A stretch of DNA of 64,000 nt from Bacteroidales bacterium (GTDB lineage Bacteria > Bacteroidota > Bacteroidia > Bacteroidales > JAIOZK01), in contig JAIPBS010000020.1 of NCBI GenBank assembly GCA_021738625.1, positions 1 through 64,000 on the forward strand, read 5' to 3'. The notes under the pieces were generated by a model. That model searched no databases. It was not told the DNA's origin and saw nothing but the letters and a program-made list of their open reading frames with translations. The position numbers and the translations under genes are program-made. Shown here piece after piece: positions 19,713 through 29,504 of this stretch (position 1 is the stretch's first letter; the number at the start of each line of letters is the position of its first letter).

Positions 19713-20075
19713 ATGTTTAAAATACTGGACATGACCAAAGACAACCTGATCGCTTTTCGTGTAGAAGGAAGGATTGAAAAATCAGATTACGATAAAATTA
19801 ACGCATTGCTTAAAAAAACGGAGAAAGAACACGATAAGGTAAAACTTTACATCGACCTTGAGGATATTGATAAAATCGAGCCCAAAGCTTTATGGGAGGA
19901 TTTTAAAACCTATTTCAGCCATATCGGCAAAGTAAAAAAAGTTGCTGTGGTCGGTCAGGGTGGAATTGGCAAAACCTTCACAAAATTGGCCAATCCTTTT
20001 GCTAAAGCTGAGGTGAAATTCTTTCTTTATAAAGAAACAATCGAAGCACGAAACTGGATCATGGAAGAAGAGTAA
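19713..20075 (+). CDS. STAS/SpoIIAA-like protein
   Basis: 120 aa; ...LYIDLEDIDKIEPKALWEDFKTYFSHIGKVKKVAVVGQ typical of SpoIIAA-like proteins. Confidence 0.7.
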   Translation: MFKILDMTKDNLIAFRVEGRIEKSDYDKINALLKKTEKEHDKVKLYIDLEDIDKIEPKALWEDFKTYFSHIGKVKKVAVVGQGGIGKTFTKLANPFAKAEVKFFLYKETIEARNWIMEEE

Positions 20076-20123
20076 GTGTTATGCAGGCTCTATTGGCATT
20101 GATTATTGTGATGAGGTGTTTTT

Positions 20124-21434
20124 TTATTTCATCTTAAATGAAGTGCCGGCCACACGATCTCCTGAGATGTAGAAATCCAATATATATCTTCCGGGTTCCC
20201 TTGTCCCGGATTCAGTCTTATTCAACCGGTGTACATGTTTGGAGTTTTCCAATCCGGCCTCTATGTTAAGATGAGTGGCTGTCCGGTCGATAGCTTCTCT
20301 ATTTGGGCCGAATAAAATGGCTTCAATTAGGGGATTAGAAGCCTCTGCGCCGCCGGGGTGCTCCAGTTCGAGTTCCCACCAGATACTGCCCGGTTGCGTG
20401 ATTAAAAAGGTGTTGCTGTATTTCCTCTGCGCTGGAGGCACACCGTTCTTGTTGCCTGCATAGAGTCTCAGTCCCTGAATAACTGCTCCGAGTTGGGGGA
20501 TTGGTTGTCCTTTTTTATAGGTGTCATGTTTTTTCTGAAGTGCCTGATCCGTGGTCACTGTTCCGCCCATTTCCTCCAGAACGATCCGGATCATGCGTGT
20601 CAATATATTTTCGGCCTGTTGCACATGCAGAATGCGATCGGGCAGCCCCTGGTTTCTCATTGCTTTGCTATGCAATTGTAATAAAACTTCGTTTTCGCCC
20701 TGTTTGAGCAATACCCGCATATCGATCTCTGTGGGGATATCCCCCTCAAATATGCGGAGAACGAAACCATTGTATGATTCAATAGGGTATCCAGGTACCA
20801 GGCATTTATTACGGGCAACGAACATTTGCCCCCCGGCGACACCGGAAAGCTCATAGTCAAAAACAAGCGCATAATGATAATATTCCATTATAGTCATATA
20901 CTCATCCCTTTGCAAACCAGGCAACGGGCGTTTCGACTGAAAGGCTTGTGTTGATCCCATACTGCCTTTATTGCGCCTTTCTGCCTCAGCCTTGTTGTAG
21001 GAGTCTGCTTTTTCGATGGGACTTTGTCTCCATATCGGACCTGAATGATCGAAATCTACGCTGACCTTCAAACCATTGGCAAAAATATAAAAATCGGCTG
21101 TTCCCACTACCTCTTCTTTCAGGTACTCCTTGCGCGGGTTGTCCTGTGTGTAAGCCTTATTGGCAACAACCTTTTCGTAGGTGATCTTATCTCGCGTGGC
21201 TTCCTGTCCGATCAAAAAGTATATACCCTGCTCAAGACTACCTGTGGTCTGACCCGGGTAAATTCCGGCCACCGTGGGGAGCTCTTTAATAATTCTTTCT
21301 TTTACCCTGTTCTCAAGTGTTCCCGGCTGCGATGCAAAGTTGTCCAGACCGGGTTTTACGTTTTTATTGTTTTTGCAATTATCTGCAGGAACATTTGCAA
21401 TCAACAAGAATGTTAGAATAATCATCCATTTCAT
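20124..21434 (-). CDS. Secreted hypothetical protein
   Basis: 436 aa with signal peptide; no family recognised. Confidence 0.55.
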   Translation of the reverse strand: MKWMIILTFLLIANVPADNCKNNKNVKPGLDNFASQPGTLENRVKERIIKELPTVAGIYPGQTTGSLEQGIYFLIGQEATRDKITYEKVVANKAYTQDNPRKEYLKEEVVGTADFYIFANGLKVSVDFDHSGPIWRQSPIEKADSYNKAEAERRNKGSMGSTQAFQSKRPLPGLQRDEYMTIMEYYHYALVFDYELSGVAGGQMFVARNKCLVPGYPIESYNGFVLRIFEGDIPTEIDMRVLLKQGENEVLLQLHSKAMRNQGLPDRILHVQQAENILTRMIRIVLEEMGGTVTTDQALQKKHDTYKKGQPIPQLGAVIQGLRLYAGNKNGVPPAQRKYSNTFLITQPGSIWWELELEHPGGAEASNPLIEAILFGPNREAIDRTATHLNIEAGLENSKHVHRLNKTESGTREPGRYILDFYISGDRVAGTSFKMK

Positions 21435-21532
21435 TACGAGAAAGGTTTTGGTTTAACATCGGAGCTTTCTAACTCAAAAATATAATAATTTTTTGATCTT
21501 TAAGAAAGAGTGTTAAGAAGGAGGAGTTTTGA

Positions 21533-22951
21533 TCAGAATTTCATAGCCAGCCGTTGAATTTCCGTTAGCAGGTTTTTCAGGATTTCAATATCCGTGAATG
21601 GGTTCATCAGGGTGGTCCGTAAAAACAATTTGTTGTTGAGTGTGGTTTGAACGATATAAAATTTTCCGCTCTTAATTAGCTGATCGCGTACTTTCGAATT
21701 CAGTTTATCCAATTGATAATCTGGTAATCCTGCTCGTATTAACCTGAAGCAAACAATATTGGATTCGGGGGATGCAGCAAGCTCGAAATCATCTTCCGAT
21801 TTTATGAGGGCAGCAAAATCTTTTGCAAGATCATAGGTTTGATCAATATAACTTTCGAACAGTTCCGTTCCATACATCCTGATCATCAGATAAACTTTCA
21901 GCGCCATGGGTTTTTTTGTGCATTCAATACTGCGTTTCGCAATATCGTACCATTTGTTTTCCTGTTTAAGCAGGTAATCGGCCTTCTGGGAAAAGGTACG
22001 GTAAGACGTCCGTCCGTCTTTAAACAAAACGGCAGTGGTCAGCGCCGGGATCATCATCATCTTGTGGAAGTCGATCACTATGGAATTGGCTTTTTCTATT
22101 CCATTCAGCAGATGCTTATACTTTTCAGAGAAAATGGCCGGACCGCCATGTGCCGCATCCACATGCAGCCAGATGCGGTTTTCCGAGCAAAATGCTACCA
22201 GTTCCTCCAGGCGGTCATAGGTGCCGGTGGCTGTGGAGCAGGCATTGGCACAAAGGGCAACAACAGCCTTTCCCTGGCTTTTAACTTTTTCAAGTACGGT
22301 TGGTAAACGCTCGACATCTATGCGGTTATCTTTTACAGGCAGATGGATCATTTGCTCAGCATCCAGGCCCATGATCCTTGCAGCCCGTTCAATGCTGTAA
22401 TGAGATTCGGGCGAAAACATGATGGAAGGCTTCCCATCAACTTTTTTTGACTGATTGAAGTAATTCTCTTTTGCGGCAAGCAGGGCGGTCAGGTTGCCGA
22501 GCGAACCCCCTGAGGTCAGCAGTCCATTGGCTGTGCCGGGATAAGACAAATGACTGATCATCCATTGCACCACAGCTTTTTCGATGGCCGTGGAAGCCGG
22601 TCCCACTTCGTAAACGGCCATGCTGTTGTTGGTGAAAGCTTCCAGCAATTCCGTCAGGGCAGCCATAGGCAGCGGCGGAACCACCTGGTGACCGAGGTAA
22701 TGCGGATGGTGCAGATGGATGGATTGCTGCAATATCTGTTTAAAAAATTCTTCTGCATCCGGATCATCATCCTTATCAAGGTGATGCTTCCAGTATTCGT
22801 ATTGCTCCTCCGGCTCTTTCCAGGGCATGACAGGCATATCATGTGCATCGATGCACTCTTTTAAATAACCGGCCAGCCGGTCCACAAGCCGGTGTCCCTG
22901 CCTGCGAAATTCTTCCGGGTCGTATGATGCATGGAGTATGTTGCGATTCAT
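21533..22951 (-). CDS. PLP-dependent (aromatic-L-amino-acid/diaminobutyrate type) decarboxylase
   Basis: HYLGHQVVPPLPMAAL, GLLTSGGSLGNLTALLAA, WLHVDAAHGGPAIFS, DFHKMM (PLP lysine). Start at ATG 22951 preferred over TTG 22960. Confidence 0.9.
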   Translation of the reverse strand: MNRNILHASYDPEEFRRQGHRLVDRLAGYLKECIDAHDMPVMPWKEPEEQYEYWKHHLDKDDDPDAEEFFKQILQQSIHLHHPHYLGHQVVPPLPMAALTELLEAFTNNSMAVYEVGPASTAIEKAVVQWMISHLSYPGTANGLLTSGGSLGNLTALLAAKENYFNQSKKVDGKPSIMFSPESHYSIERAARIMGLDAEQMIHLPVKDNRIDVERLPTVLEKVKSQGKAVVALCANACSTATGTYDRLEELVAFCSENRIWLHVDAAHGGPAIFSEKYKHLLNGIEKANSIVIDFHKMMMIPALTTAVLFKDGRTSYRTFSQKADYLLKQENKWYDIAKRSIECTKKPMALKVYLMIRMYGTELFESYIDQTYDLAKDFAALIKSEDDFELAASPESNIVCFRLIRAGLPDYQLDKLNSKVRDQLIKSGKFYIVQTTLNNKLFLRTTLMNPFTDIEILKNLLTEIQRLAMKF

Positions 22952-22980
22952 GGCATGCAAAGGTAGGGATTTAAGGGATT

Positions 22981-23044
22981 GGATGGTTGGATATATGGAT
23001 GTAAGGATGTATGGATGTATGATTGTATGGATGCACGGATGCAG
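22981..23044. repeat. Tandem array of 8 x 8-bp units (consensus GGATGTAT)
   Basis: Read directly: ggatggtt ggatatat ggatgtaa ggatgtat ggatgtat gattgtat ggatgcac ggatgcag. Confidence 0.85.
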
Positions 23045-23073
23045 CCATAATTATTTTTTTCCACCAGCATAAA

Positions 23074-23096
23074 GGCACGGATTACAAATCCGCGCC
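23074..23096. repeat. Palindrome GGCACGGATTACAAATCCGCGCC
   Basis: 10-bp arms, 9/10 complementary. Confidence 0.7.
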
Positions 23097-23158
23097 AGCG
23101 AACGTTGGTGTATAGATCATGTCTTACAAATTCCCTTGCCATTGCTGGATTTATAAAC

Positions 23159-23204
23159 GCAGAGACGCCCAAATTGCAGAGACGCCCAAATTGGGCGTCT
23201 CTAC
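23159..23204. repeat. Compound palindrome, copy 1 (half unit + palindrome)
   Basis: gcagagacgcccaaatt + gcagagacgcccaaattgggcgtctctac. Confidence 0.9.
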
Positions 23205-23255
23205 AGAGGACCGTTATACCTGTATAACCTTTGGGGCTTGGGTTTCCGCCAGTGA

Positions 23256-24020
23256 TTACTTGCAGGTATATCCTCCGTCGATCACCAGCTCGCTGCCGGT
23301 CATGAACTTGGATTCATCCGAGGCCAGGAACAAAATGCCCCAGGCAATGTCGTTGGGTTCGCCTACATGACCAATCGGGTGCTGTTTGTCGAGCTGCTTC
23401 CTGAACTCTTCAGGATCCTGTCCAGTATCTTTCGCCAGATTTTCAACCAGAGGAGTCCAGATGAAACCGGGATGTACCGAATTCACTCTGATGTTGTCGT
23501 TGGCGTAGAGCAGGGCGTCTGTCTTGGTCATCAGCCTGACGGCGCCTTTCGAGGCATGATAAGGCGGAATATCAGGTGAGCTGATGATGCCGTATATCGA
23601 GGAAAGGTTAATGATGTTTCCTTTGTCTTTAAAATGCGGGATGGCATATTTGGTGCACAGGAAAACGCCTTTCACGTTCACATCGATCACCTTGTCCCAT
23701 TCTTCGGAAGTCAGTTCGTGGGTTTTTTTATCCTTGCCCGCGATGCCGGCATTGTTCACCAGCACGTCGATGCCGCCGAAGGTATCGTTGATGTCCTTGA
23801 AGGTGTTTTTCACCTCTTCTTCATCGGCCACGTTCATATGCCAGTATTTGGCCTTGCCGCCATTGCTTGTGATCTCGTCGGCCACTTTTTGTCCTTCATC
23901 GTCTTTGATATCCGTGAGCGCTACTTTGGCGCCTTCCTTTGCAAGCAATTCACAGCTTGCTTTTCCGATGCCAAGTGAGCCGCCTGTAACAATGATTACT
24001 TTATCTTTTACTCTGTCCAT
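23256..24020 (-). CDS. SDR family oxidoreductase
   Basis: MDRVKDKVIIVTGGSLGIGKASCELLAKEGAKVALTDI; NNAG, YHASKGAV, MTGSELVIDGGYTCK. Confidence 0.92.
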   Translation of the reverse strand: MDRVKDKVIIVTGGSLGIGKASCELLAKEGAKVALTDIKDDEGQKVADEITSNGGKAKYWHMNVADEEEVKNTFKDINDTFGGIDVLVNNAGIAGKDKKTHELTSEEWDKVIDVNVKGVFLCTKYAIPHFKDKGNIINLSSIYGIISSPDIPPYHASKGAVRLMTKTDALLYANDNIRVNSVHPGFIWTPLVENLAKDTGQDPEEFRKQLDKQHPIGHVGEPNDIAWGILFLASDESKFMTGSELVIDGGYTCK

Positions 24021-24203
24021 AATTGAATGATTTTTTGATTTATGGTCAGGGATGTTCAACTTCCGTACCGACAGTATATTCATTGATCGCAATTATCAAA
24101 ACCCGTTTTAACACGGGCCTATAGCGTACCTGCTCAAAACAGATATTCATCAATCAGGCATTGAATTGATTCCACAGTATGGAAGAAAGTTTACAGTGGG
24201 TAC

Positions 24204-24291
24204 AGTGGTCGTTCAGTGGTCGTTCAGTGGTCATTCAGTGGTCATTCAGTGGTCATTCAGTGGTCATTCAGTGGTCATTCAGTAGTCATTC
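24204..24291. repeat. Tandem array of 8 x 11-bp units (AGTGGTCATTC)
   Basis: Two agtggtcgttc, five agtggtcattc, one agtagtcattc. Confidence 0.95.
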
Positions 24292-24315
24292 GATGAGCCT
24301 GCATGATATACAAAT

Positions 24316-24360
24316 GTAGAGACGCCCAAATGTAGAGACGCCCAATTTGGGCGTCTCTAC
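24316..24360. repeat. Compound palindrome, copy 2 (half unit + palindrome)
   Basis: gtagagacgcccaaat + gtagagacgcccaatttgggcgtctctac (perfect 14-bp arms). Confidence 0.9.
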
Positions 24361-24430
24361 GGGGAATGTATTAAAATTCCGTATCTTGTTGGGCGGTTAT
24401 TTTGATCAAACCATTACAGGAACCCGGCTT

Positions 24431-24904
24431 ATGAAAATAGAATATCAGGCGATCGGATACATCAAAACACCCTTCAAAGAAAAACATGGCATGCCCATAC
24501 AGCCGGCCGGTGGAAGGGGAGTGAAGGGAACTGTTGAACTTCTGGAAAAATATGCAGATGGTTTGAAAGACCTGGAAGGCTTTTCACATATCTACCTGAT
24601 CTATCATTTGCATCAGTCCGAAGGATACGATTTGCATGTGATCCCTTTTATGGATGATGTTCACCGGGGGTTGTTTGCCACCCGTGCTCCTCGCCGCCCC
24701 AATCCTATAGGGATTTCCCTGGTTCGATTGGTGGGCATCCGGGGTAACAGCCTTGAAATTGAAGACCTGGACATGCTGGACGGCACGCCCCTGCTCGACA
24801 TCAAACCATACACTCCCCGCTTTGACGAAAGAAAGGACACCCGGAGCGGCTGGCTGAAGAACAACAATGATGTTGAAGATATGCGTTCTGACGGGCGATT
24901 TTGA
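24431..24904 (+). CDS. trmO: TrmO-like tRNA N6-threonylcarbamoyladenosine methyltransferase
   Basis: MKIEYQAIGYIKTPFKEKHGMPIQP, FSHIYLIYHLH, FATRAPRRPNPIGISLVRL, LLDIKPYTP. Confidence 0.88.
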   Translation: MKIEYQAIGYIKTPFKEKHGMPIQPAGGRGVKGTVELLEKYADGLKDLEGFSHIYLIYHLHQSEGYDLHVIPFMDDVHRGLFATRAPRRPNPIGISLVRLVGIRGNSLEIEDLDMLDGTPLLDIKPYTPRFDERKDTRSGWLKNNNDVEDMRSDGRF

Positions 24905-25250
24905 GCATAAACAAACAATTGCATTTAACCGGACAGTAGTGATTTCAATTTTCAAATTTCCAGGCAATCCCTAATACCCCTATACTCCTATACCCATATA
25001 CCTTTATATCGATATGCCAGAGCATTGGAGTAATGAACTGTGACTTATTAATGGCAACGCAATACTCCATTACTCCATTAATCATTCGTGCTCATTTTAT
25101 AACTATCTTATTCGTGCATTCGTGGCTATTCAATTCCATCATCAACCCATGCTTTAAATTCCTAAATCATTATTAAATCCCTCTCCCGATTTTTTCTCCG
25201 GGCGATAATGTATTATCTTTATATTTGCGACAAAATCTAAAAAACTGATC

Positions 25251-27443
25251 ATGATGAAGAAAATATTTACGCTTGCTATCACGGTTTTTTCAATGTTATT
25301 GATGAGCCAGGGCCTGCTGGCACAGATCAGCCAGGGCGGTACGCCTCCCAGTTTCCTGGGCAAAGCCACCGACGATAATGTGGAGGTAATCAGGCTTGAA
25401 AAACCGGATATGCAAGAAATCCATGAAGAGGATGCCATTGCCGACAATGAGTCCATCAATCCGCCCAGGATGGGCGTTAGCGTTATGGTAAACAAGGGCA
25501 TCCACAATGCCGGTACCTGGACGGAACTGGAAAATGGCGGCAAGATCTGGCGCCTGACCCTTACCACCCCGGATGCGCTGGCACAGGGTGTTTATTATGA
25601 AAATTTTTACCTGCCGGAGGGCGCAGAATTGTACCTTTACAACAATGACAAAAAACAACTCCTTGGGGCATATACCAGCTCAAACAATACAGCTTCAGGC
25701 CTGTTTGCCACACAGTTTGTGCAAGGTGATGAGGTGACGCTTGAATACTATGAGCCTGATTATGTTAAAGAAGAGGCCACCTTCAACATTACAGAGATTG
25801 CCTATGCTTACCGTTTTATTGATTTCGAATTTATTGAGAATGGGGGCCGCAGTTCCTGGTGGTGTATGATCAATGTGGCTTGTGAAGAGGCTGATGATTA
25901 TCGTAATGAACTAAAAGGTGTTTCCCGTTTAAGCATCAAAATTGGTGGTGGATATTACTGGTGTTCCGGTTCGCTACTCAACAATACCAGCTGGGACCGC
26001 ACACCGTATTTGCTTACTGCTTCCCATTGTGGCGACGGTGCAAGTTCATCGGACCTTAACCAGTGGATCTTTTACTTCAACTATGAATCCTCCACCTGCA
26101 GCGGTACCTGGGGGCCTTCCAACAACACCATGACCGGGGCTTCTCTGAAAGCCTGGGACCATTTGGTAGGCGGTGAAATCCAGAATTCCGACTTTTACCT
26201 GGTAGAGCTGAACGGCAACGTGCCAAGCAGCTATGATCCCTTTTACAATGGATGGGATCGCAGGAACCTGGCAGAGGAAGATGGCGGCGTGGGTATTCAT
26301 CACCCGGCCGGCGATATAAAAAAGATTTCCACTTATGAAAATATGGTCAGCAGTACCTTCTGGACCGGCCAGCATACGCACTGGATGGTATGGTGGGTGG
26401 AAACAGCTAACGGAAAATCCATTATGCAAGGCGGTTCCTCCGGCTCTCCGATTTTCAGCAATACAGGACTTGTACTGGGAGATCTTACAGGTGGTTATGC
26501 CAGCAACTCTTGCGAAAGCCCCAGTCCCGCTTTTTATGGCAAGATCTGGTGGTCATGGGACAAAGCAGGCAGCAGCTCGTCTTATCGACTGAAAGACTGG
26601 CTTGACCCTGAGGAAACCGAGCAACAAACCTGTCCGGGTATCAGCTGGGAAGATATGGTGCCCGATGCGGAATTTTCGTCCAGCGATACCCTGATCAACC
26701 AGGGAGATGTGGTCTATTTTTACGATTCAACCACCAACACCCCGACCGAATGGACCTGGATCTTTGAGGGCGCCCTTTACGATACGCTATATGACCAGAA
26801 TCCTGAAAATATTTATCAGTTGCCGGGATATCACAATGTGAAGCTGATCGCCAGCAACCCCGACGGAACGGATTCGGTGATCAAAGAAGATTACATTCAT
26901 GTGATCGGCATTGAGCCTCCGGCAGCAGATTTTGATTCCGATACCACATTTGTTGAGCCATTTGGCTCGGTTGATTTTTATGATATGAGCACCAACGACC
27001 CCACCGAATGGCACTGGTACTTTGAAGGCGGAACACCTGGCGAATCAACGGAACAAAACCCTGAGGAGGTTAAATACTACGCTTCTGGTTTGTATGATGT
27101 TTCGCTGGTGGCAAGCAATGCCGGCGGACAGGATTCCATTATGAAGGAAGATTACATCAATGTGGTTTATGTAGGTCTGGACGAAGATAACCTGCTGAAA
27201 AACGTGAAGATCTATCCCAACCCGGCCAAGAACGTGGTTACTGTGCAACTGACGAATATTAACGTACAGAAGATCAGTATTGATGTGTTCAATCTGATCG
27301 GTAAACGGGTTGATCATTATGAAGAAATGAATGAAAACGGAGTTTACCGTCTCAATTTGAGTGACCAGCCCGAAGGTATGTACATTATTTCACTCAAAGT
27401 GAACGATGTGCAAAGCATGCAGCGGGTATCCCTGATCAGATAA
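25251..27443 (+). CDS. Trypsin-like (lysyl-endopeptidase-like) protease with two PKD domains and T9SS C-terminal domain
   Basis: TASHCGD and QGGSSGSPIF active-site motifs; two PKD-like repeats; C-terminal KIYPNPAKNVVTVQL...GMYIISLKVNDVQSMQRVSLIR. Confidence 0.85.
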   Translation: MMKKIFTLAITVFSMLLMSQGLLAQISQGGTPPSFLGKATDDNVEVIRLEKPDMQEIHEEDAIADNESINPPRMGVSVMVNKGIHNAGTWTELENGGKIWRLTLTTPDALAQGVYYENFYLPEGAELYLYNNDKKQLLGAYTSSNNTASGLFATQFVQGDEVTLEYYEPDYVKEEATFNITEIAYAYRFIDFEFIENGGRSSWWCMINVACEEADDYRNELKGVSRLSIKIGGGYYWCSGSLLNNTSWDRTPYLLTASHCGDGASSSDLNQWIFYFNYESSTCSGTWGPSNNTMTGASLKAWDHLVGGEIQNSDFYLVELNGNVPSSYDPFYNGWDRRNLAEEDGGVGIHHPAGDIKKISTYENMVSSTFWTGQHTHWMVWWVETANGKSIMQGGSSGSPIFSNTGLVLGDLTGGYASNSCESPSPAFYGKIWWSWDKAGSSSSYRLKDWLDPEETEQQTCPGISWEDMVPDAEFSSSDTLINQGDVVYFYDSTTNTPTEWTWIFEGALYDTLYDQNPENIYQLPGYHNVKLIASNPDGTDSVIKEDYIHVIGIEPPAADFDSDTTFVEPFGSVDFYDMSTNDPTEWHWYFEGGTPGESTEQNPEEVKYYASGLYDVSLVASNAGGQDSIMKEDYINVVYVGLDEDNLLKNVKIYPNPAKNVVTVQLTNINVQKISIDVFNLIGKRVDHYEEMNENGVYRLNLSDQPEGMYIISLKVNDVQSMQRVSLIR

Positions 27444-27463
27444 AAAAAACCTTTGATAAATTT

Positions 27464-27497
27464 AACCCGGATCGTGTATTTGCGTTCCGGGTTTTTT
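27464..27497 (+). terminator. Intrinsic terminator
   Basis: AACCCGGA/TCCGGGTT stem plus T run. Confidence 0.65.
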
Positions 27498-27570
27498 CGT
27501 TCATGCATTAAGCCACTGGCTAAAAATGTTTAATTTTAGCCCTTCGGAGCGATTAATCTGGATTTAAGCG

Positions 27571-29451
27571 ATGATGAAAAAAACACTCTTATTCTTTATT
27601 GCCTGCTTCACAGCCCTTACTTCCCATGCACAGATCAGTTATGGCGGAAGTCCGCCCGGATTGAACGCAAAGATATCCCCTGAAGATATCCCCACCATAT
27701 CCTTATCAAAACCCGAATTGCCTGAGACAGGACAAGAAAGAAGCACCTTGAAACCATTGCAAACCGGTGTGGGCATTCCGGTATCAGTTGACTTTATGAA
27801 GGATGCCCGGGCAACAACACTTAAAAATGGTTTAACGATCTGGCGTATGAAGATCACTTCAGCGGATGCCAAAGCCATCGGACTTTACTATTCTTCATTT
27901 AAAATCCCAGAAGGTGGCCGCCTTTTCCTGTACGATCCGTCTCATCAAAAATTGCTGGGGGCCTTCAATCATAACAACAACAGCAACGGCGGCTGCTTTG
28001 CCACCGAACCTGTGCCGGGCAGCGAAGTCATTATTGAATATGTTCAGGATGAGGATTTGAAAGAAAGTCCCAAGATCATCATTCATGAGATAGCATATTT
28101 TTACAGACATAACAGTTTTACACAAAGAGGTTTCGGCGACAGCGGCCCCTGCGAGGTGAACATCAATTGCCCGGAAGGCGACGACTGGCAGGAGCGGAAA
28201 AAAGGCGTGGCCAAGATCATCCTGAAACAAAACTCGGGTTATTACCTTTGCACGGGTTCGCTGGTGAACAATGCCCGCCTCGACAACAAGCCTTATTTTC
28301 TCACGGCCAACCATTGCGGACGGTATTCGACCACGGAGGATTACGATCAGTGGCTGTTCATGTTCAGTTATGAAGCCGCAAGATGTGAGGATCCAGTCCT
28401 GGAACCCGCATCACAAAGCATCACAGGTTCGCAGCTGCGGGCAAAAAGTGTGAACAACGAAGCCTTTGGTTCGGATTTCAAATTGCTTGAATTCAACGAT
28501 CCAGTGCCCGATATTTACGATCCTTATTACAACGGCTGGACCAGAGTGGAGGATGCGGCAGTGAAGGGCGTCGGCATTCATCACCCGCAAGGGGATGTCA
28601 AAAAGATCTCTACTTATAGCGAGCCGGTGATATCATCCGATTACGAGGGAACAACCTTCGACCCGGATGGCTTGTACTGGCGCGTTTACTGGTCGGAAAC
28701 CGAAACCAATTACGGTGTAACCGAGGGAGGCTCTTCCGGTTCCCCTTTGTTTAATGAAGACGGCCTGATCACCGGAGCCCTCACTGGCGGAGCCGCTTCC
28801 TGTAACAATCCTGACGGCCCGGATTATTATGGTAAGTTTTCTTATTCCTGGGAGTCGAACGGCAATTATGATTCCCTAAAACTAAAGCCATTTCTCGATC
28901 CCGATAATACCGGGATCAGCTCTTTGCCGGGCACCGGCCCCAATATCAACCAGGTGATCGCTCTGTTCAAAACCAGCAACGACACCATAGGTGTTGGGGA
29001 AAGCATTCAGTTTACCGATCTTTCGAGCGGGCAGCCGAACGAATGGATATGGACTTTCGAAGGGGGCGACCCAGCGGTTTCAACAATACAAAACCCGATT
29101 GTGAAATACAGCAATTTCGGAAGCTATGATGTGAGCCTGATCGTGAACAATGAGGAAACCACCGATACCCTCAGAAAGCAAAATGCCATCCTGGTGAAAC
29201 CCCGTTTGAGCCCCAATCCCGCCGATACTTATTTTGAGCTGTATTTTGGTGAAACGGCCTCAGGTATTGTGGATGTTATCGTTTATGATATGACCGGCCG
29301 GGAAATGGGAGCCGTGAACTTTGAGATCACTTCCAAAATTGAGCGGGTTGATGTTGATATGCTGGACCGGGGATTGTATTTTGTTGAAGTGAAGAAAGAC
29401 GGGAGATCAAGCATCAACAAATTGATGATCGTGAAGTCATCAGGGCCTTAA
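27571..29451 (+). CDS. Trypsin-like protease with one PKD domain and T9SS C-terminal domain
   Basis: 626 aa, paralogue of the preceding gene; TANHCG and EGGSSGSPLF; C-terminal LSPNPADTYFELYF... Confidence 0.85.
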   Translation: MMKKTLLFFIACFTALTSHAQISYGGSPPGLNAKISPEDIPTISLSKPELPETGQERSTLKPLQTGVGIPVSVDFMKDARATTLKNGLTIWRMKITSADAKAIGLYYSSFKIPEGGRLFLYDPSHQKLLGAFNHNNNSNGGCFATEPVPGSEVIIEYVQDEDLKESPKIIIHEIAYFYRHNSFTQRGFGDSGPCEVNINCPEGDDWQERKKGVAKIILKQNSGYYLCTGSLVNNARLDNKPYFLTANHCGRYSTTEDYDQWLFMFSYEAARCEDPVLEPASQSITGSQLRAKSVNNEAFGSDFKLLEFNDPVPDIYDPYYNGWTRVEDAAVKGVGIHHPQGDVKKISTYSEPVISSDYEGTTFDPDGLYWRVYWSETETNYGVTEGGSSGSPLFNEDGLITGALTGGAASCNNPDGPDYYGKFSYSWESNGNYDSLKLKPFLDPDNTGISSLPGTGPNINQVIALFKTSNDTIGVGESIQFTDLSSGQPNEWIWTFEGGDPAVSTIQNPIVKYSNFGSYDVSLIVNNEETTDTLRKQNAILVKPRLSPNPADTYFELYFGETASGIVDVIVYDMTGREMGAVNFEITSKIERVDVDMLDRGLYFVEVKKDGRSSINKLMIVKSSGP

Positions 29452-29504
29452 CCTGGTAGATATCCAAATATTTTCAAAAAACAGTAAGCTTGTCGATAAG
29501 ATGA

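Noticed and set aside
22981-23044. Possible CRISPR array
   Set aside because: Units are 8 bp with no spacers; simple tandem repeat.
24204-24291. Possible CRISPR array
   Set aside because: Contiguous 11-bp units with no spacers.
24347-24430. TTG-initiated N-terminal extension of trmO
   Set aside because: The extension begins inside the compound palindrome; the family N-terminus starts at ATG 24431.
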